Shown here one piece after another: positions 63,793 to 64,000 of a stretch of DNA of 64,000 bases (position 1 is its first letter; each line of letters starts with the position of its first letter). A program made the position numbers and the translations under genes. The notes beneath the pieces were generated by a model that saw nothing but the letters and a program-made list of their open reading frames with translations, ran no database searches and was not told where the DNA came from. The DNA lies in the NCBI RefSeq assembly GCF_014235785.1, contig NZ_CP060137.1, positions 2,790,001 through 2,854,000 of the forward strand. Reading direction: 5' to 3'. The stretch is from Bacillus sp. PAMC26568. Lineage in GTDB: Bacteria > Bacillota > Bacilli > Bacillales > Bacillaceae.

Positions 63793-64000
63793 TTGACAAA
63801 TAAAGTATCGAGAAGAGCCTTCCTGAAAGGTTTAATTGGAACAATTACCGGCAGTTTGCTTGCTGTCTTTGGCGGCTATGGATACGCTCGATATATAGAA
63901 CCGAAATTAATTAGAACGGAATCTATTCCGATTGAAAGCAGCAAATTGCCCCAATCCTTTTCAGGAACAAAAATAGTGCAATTCAGTGATACACATTTAA
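63793..64000 (+). CDS. ykuE: YkuE, Tat-exported metallophosphoesterase (N-terminal part)
   Basis: 69 codons are in the window; the gene runs off its end. The N-terminus has a twin-arginine signal (SRRAFLKG followed by a hydrophobic IGTITGSLLAVFGG), then YGYARYIEPKLI and IVQFSDTHL, the first metal-binding motif (DxH) of calcineurin-like phosphoesterases. In B. subtilis YkuE is a Tat substrate at the cell wall. The start is TTG at 63793. It diverges from fadH as in B. subtilis. Confidence 0.88.
   Translation, partial: MTNKVSRRAFLKGLIGTITGSLLAVFGGYGYARYIEPKLIRTESIPIESSKLPQSFSGTKIVQFSDTHL

Overview
The window reads as a chromosomal segment of a low-GC, endospore-forming member of the Bacillaceae (Bacillus/Metabacillus type). 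The evidence is strong GGAGG ribosome sites, frequent GTG/TTG starts, U-tailed terminators, and long stretches of gene order I recognise from Bacillus subtilis. From memory, the right end matches ykuE-fadH-ykuI...ykuJ-ykuK-abbA-darB-ccpC-ykuN-ykuO-ykuP-dapH-dapL-ykuS-ykuT-ykuU-ykuV. The left part matches yknU-yknV-yknW-yknX-yknY-yknZ...sipT...ykpA-ykpB...ampS...mreBH. No database search was possible, so all names rest on recognising the protein sequences and their order.

Layout. 1-15 kb: the end of an MreB-type gene, a VanW-family lipoprotein, a VmlR-like ABC-F protein with an attenuator-type leader, an antibiotic-kinase-like protein, ampS, a CobW-type GTPase, ykpB/ykpA, signal peptidase I and several membrane proteins. 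15-23 kb: the yknWXYZ peptide-resistance exporter, with a sigma-W-type promoter and a frameshifted yknZ, then the heterodimeric exporter yknUV. 23-45 kb is an accessory block absent from the B. subtilis order. Its core is what looks like a complete reductive pyrimidine degradation pathway: dihydropyrimidine dehydrogenase subunits PreA/PreT, dihydropyrimidinase, beta-ureidopropionase, an NCS1 permease, a PucR-type regulator, an omega-aminotransferase and malonate-semialdehyde dehydrogenase. Together these would take uracil or thymine through beta-alanine or beta-aminoisobutyrate to acetyl- or propionyl-CoA. A small unrecognised protein is built into the permease operon. 45-64 kb is the conserved yku region: thiol peroxidation (YkuU/YkuV), lysine/DAP synthesis (DapH/DapL), Fur-controlled flavodoxins, CcpC, the c-di-AMP sensor DarB, AbbA, a c-di-GMP-binding YkuI homologue and fatty-acid FadH.

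Non-coding structure stands out. (1) Ten exact 52-bp tandem units lie at 43.9-44.4 kb, inside a larger element whose flanks recur, decayed, at 57.4-57.65 kb. (2) A dispersed palindromic repeat of about 121 bp occurs singly at 19.1 and 45.1 kb, as a fragment at 61.3 kb, and as three tandem copies between preT and preA. (3) A dense multi-hairpin segment lies at 15.04-15.18 kb, and another structured segment at 44.92-44.98 kb. (4) The ABC-F leader carries an 18-codon upstream ORF and mutually exclusive hairpins.

Six or seven genes (yknZ, a DUF1499 gene, a GrpB-like gene, a DeoR regulator, a GGDEF-EAL gene and an unknown at 59.5 kb) are interrupted. Nearly every break can be repaired by adding one base to a homopolymer. 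This may reflect assembly or sequencing indels rather than real decay, except where an extra nonsense codon is also present (DUF1499, GGDEF-EAL).
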